A stretch of 64,000 nucleotides of DNA, taken from positions 4,063,363-4,127,362 of the forward strand of contig NZ_CP036349.1 in assembly GCF_007753265.1 (NCBI RefSeq). Direction: 5' to 3'. Origin of the DNA: Botrimarina mediterranea. GTDB taxonomy: Bacteria; Planctomycetota; Planctomycetia; Pirellulales; Lacipirellulaceae. Below the pieces are notes generated by a model. It worked only from the letters and a program-made list of their open reading frames with translations, did not search any database and had not been told where the DNA came from. Shown one piece after another: positions 63,200 through 64,000 of this stretch; position 1 is the stretch's first letter, and each line of letters begins with the position of its first letter. Position numbers and translations under genes: made by a program.

Positions 63200-64000
63200 A
63201 TTCTTTGGTCCGGGTCTCAGCGAGCCAGAGCGACTGCACGCCGCCTGCCAGCAGGATCGTCGCCATCAGCACGAACACCGGCGCTGCGCCGAGCCACGCC
63301 ACCAGCACGCCAACGATTGGCGACATCACGATCACCGGCAGCGCCAGGCAGAGGCCGATCGAGCTGCTGTAGAGCGTGTGGTGCTCGCGGCCGACGAGCT
63401 CAAGCGTGTAGTTGAGCAGCATCTTGTTGGTGACCGGCGTGCAGCCCAGCGGCAGGAAGACGAGCCAGAAGGCTTGGCCGTCGCCAAGCCCGGCGCCCTT
63501 CGCCAGGAAGATCGCGGTGAACGGCGCGAGCGCTGCGCCGAACATCGTCATCTGCACCGCTCTTCGCGCGCCGAACCAGTCGGCGATCGGTCCGGCGAGG
63601 AAGCTGATCACCGCGACGGCCGTGTGCTGCGTGATCGTCCAAGTGACGAGCGACTGGATGTTGAACGCCTCGCCCGCCGACTCACGCGCCATCGCTTGGT
63701 AGTGCGGGAAGAGCGTGAACGCCGCGCTGTAGAGCACCGCCGAGATCGCCACGGGGCGGAGCTTGGGGTCTTCAAATGCTAGTCGTGCCGCGCGCACGAG
63801 CCGTCGCCACCCGGGCTCGCGGACTTCGGTGTAGCTATCGCTGGTTTCCCGGATCGCGAGCATCGCTAAGCCCGACAAGAAGAACAACACCGCCGGCGCA
63901 GCGAAGATCAGCGCAAATCCGTCGGGCCGCGCCAGCCAGCCCGGCATCAAGAGCCACACCGCCAGGATCGACAGCGGCGAACCGATCACAACGCCCGCCG
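63198..64000 (-). CDS. MFS transporter, partial (5' end outside window)
   Basis: C-terminal part of a major facilitator superfamily protein, at least 267 residues, frame open to the window edge. Membrane helices include AVWLLMPGWL, ALIFAAPAVLFFLSGLAML, AVISFLAGPIADWFGARRAV, ALAPFTAIFLAKG and VFVLMATILLAGGVQSLW. The GARR loop after FLAGPIADWF is the MFS loop 8-9 motif. Substrate not determinable. The GTG at 63989 is within the frame and not a convincing start. Confidence 0.75.
   Translation of the reverse strand, partial: AGVVIGSPLSILAVWLLMPGWLARPDGFALIFAAPAVLFFLSGLAMLAIRETSDSYTEVREPGWRRLVRAARLAFEDPKLRPVAISAVLYSAAFTLFPHYQAMARESAGEAFNIQSLVTWTITQHTAVAVISFLAGPIADWFGARRAVQMTMFGAALAPFTAIFLAKGAGLGDGQAFWLVFLPLGCTPVTNKMLLNYTLELVGREHHTLYSSSIGLCLALPVIVMSPIVGVLVAWLGAAPVFVLMATILLAGGVQSLWLAETRTKE

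Overview
The window is GC-rich bacterial chromosome that reads as Planctomycetota, most likely the Pirellulales/Lacipirellulaceae group. Three secreted proteins pair a dockerin-like calcium repeat (consensus DGVVDAADYTVWRD) with a C-terminal PEP-CTERM sorting tail. Other lineage clues are small secreted or basic proteins typical of planctomycetes and a dense population of palindromic intergenic repeats. Gram-negative envelope genes are present (lpxB, mlaFED, an LptF/LptG-type permease). I see no rRNA, tRNA, CRISPR array or prophage. This is mainly a core-genome region with repeat-driven remodelling.

Layout. 0-10 kb: PhnP-like metallo-hydrolase, a large PEP-CTERM/dockerin exoprotein, tail-specific protease Prc, a secreted hypothetical, a SelA-like protein lacking the PLP lysine, and a small secreted protein. 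10-16 kb: proC, two planctomycete hypotheticals, efpL (EF-P-like, arginine loop tip), a CPCC zinc-ribbon protein and a DUF4261-like protein bracketed by repeats, a second PEP-CTERM protein and a 53-aa lysine-rich protein. 16-26 kb: ettA, a LURP-one-like protein, a PQQ-propeller protein, glutathione-independent formaldehyde dehydrogenase, a REP-associated tyrosine transposase between its own REPs, guaA, surE and a lipoprotein. 26-33 kb: an NtrC-type regulator with its histidine kinase, then an intact 968-bp IS that has split a palindromic repeat.

33-44 kb: LptF/G-type permease, membrane PP2C phosphatase, PEGA lipoprotein, mlaE-mlaF-mlaD operon, secreted sugar dehydrogenase (PEP-CTERM), clpC. 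44-50 kb: ThiD2-ThiE fusion, then manC-ruvX-hypothetical with 4-base overlaps, then a secreted Lon-type (S16) protease without an ATPase domain. 50-64 kb: fatty-acid desaturase, a repeat island, DKNYY lipoprotein, rimB-rimK (RimK carries a TrkA-C/RCK tail), an epimerase, a metallo-hydrolase, a redoxin-like secreted protein, Mrp ATPase, a histone-H1-like lysine-repeat protein, an M50 protease, lpxB and a truncated MFS transporter.

The most unusual feature is how repeats interact with genes. At least ten families of short palindromic repeats occupy the gaps. Several abut or supply stop codons (3581, 22061, 52776, 63198). Two are translated as N-terminal extensions behind good Shine-Dalgarno sites (lipoprotein at 25204, ruvX at 46954). 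One family reads HWSLGFGHWS in frame ahead of thiE and mrp. A 280-288 bp MITE-like element with TA-type ends occurs twice. No single cluster clearly forms a new defence or biosynthetic system; the best leads are the repeat-gene fusions, the lysine-less SelA homolog, the secreted S16 protease and the RimK-RCK fusion.
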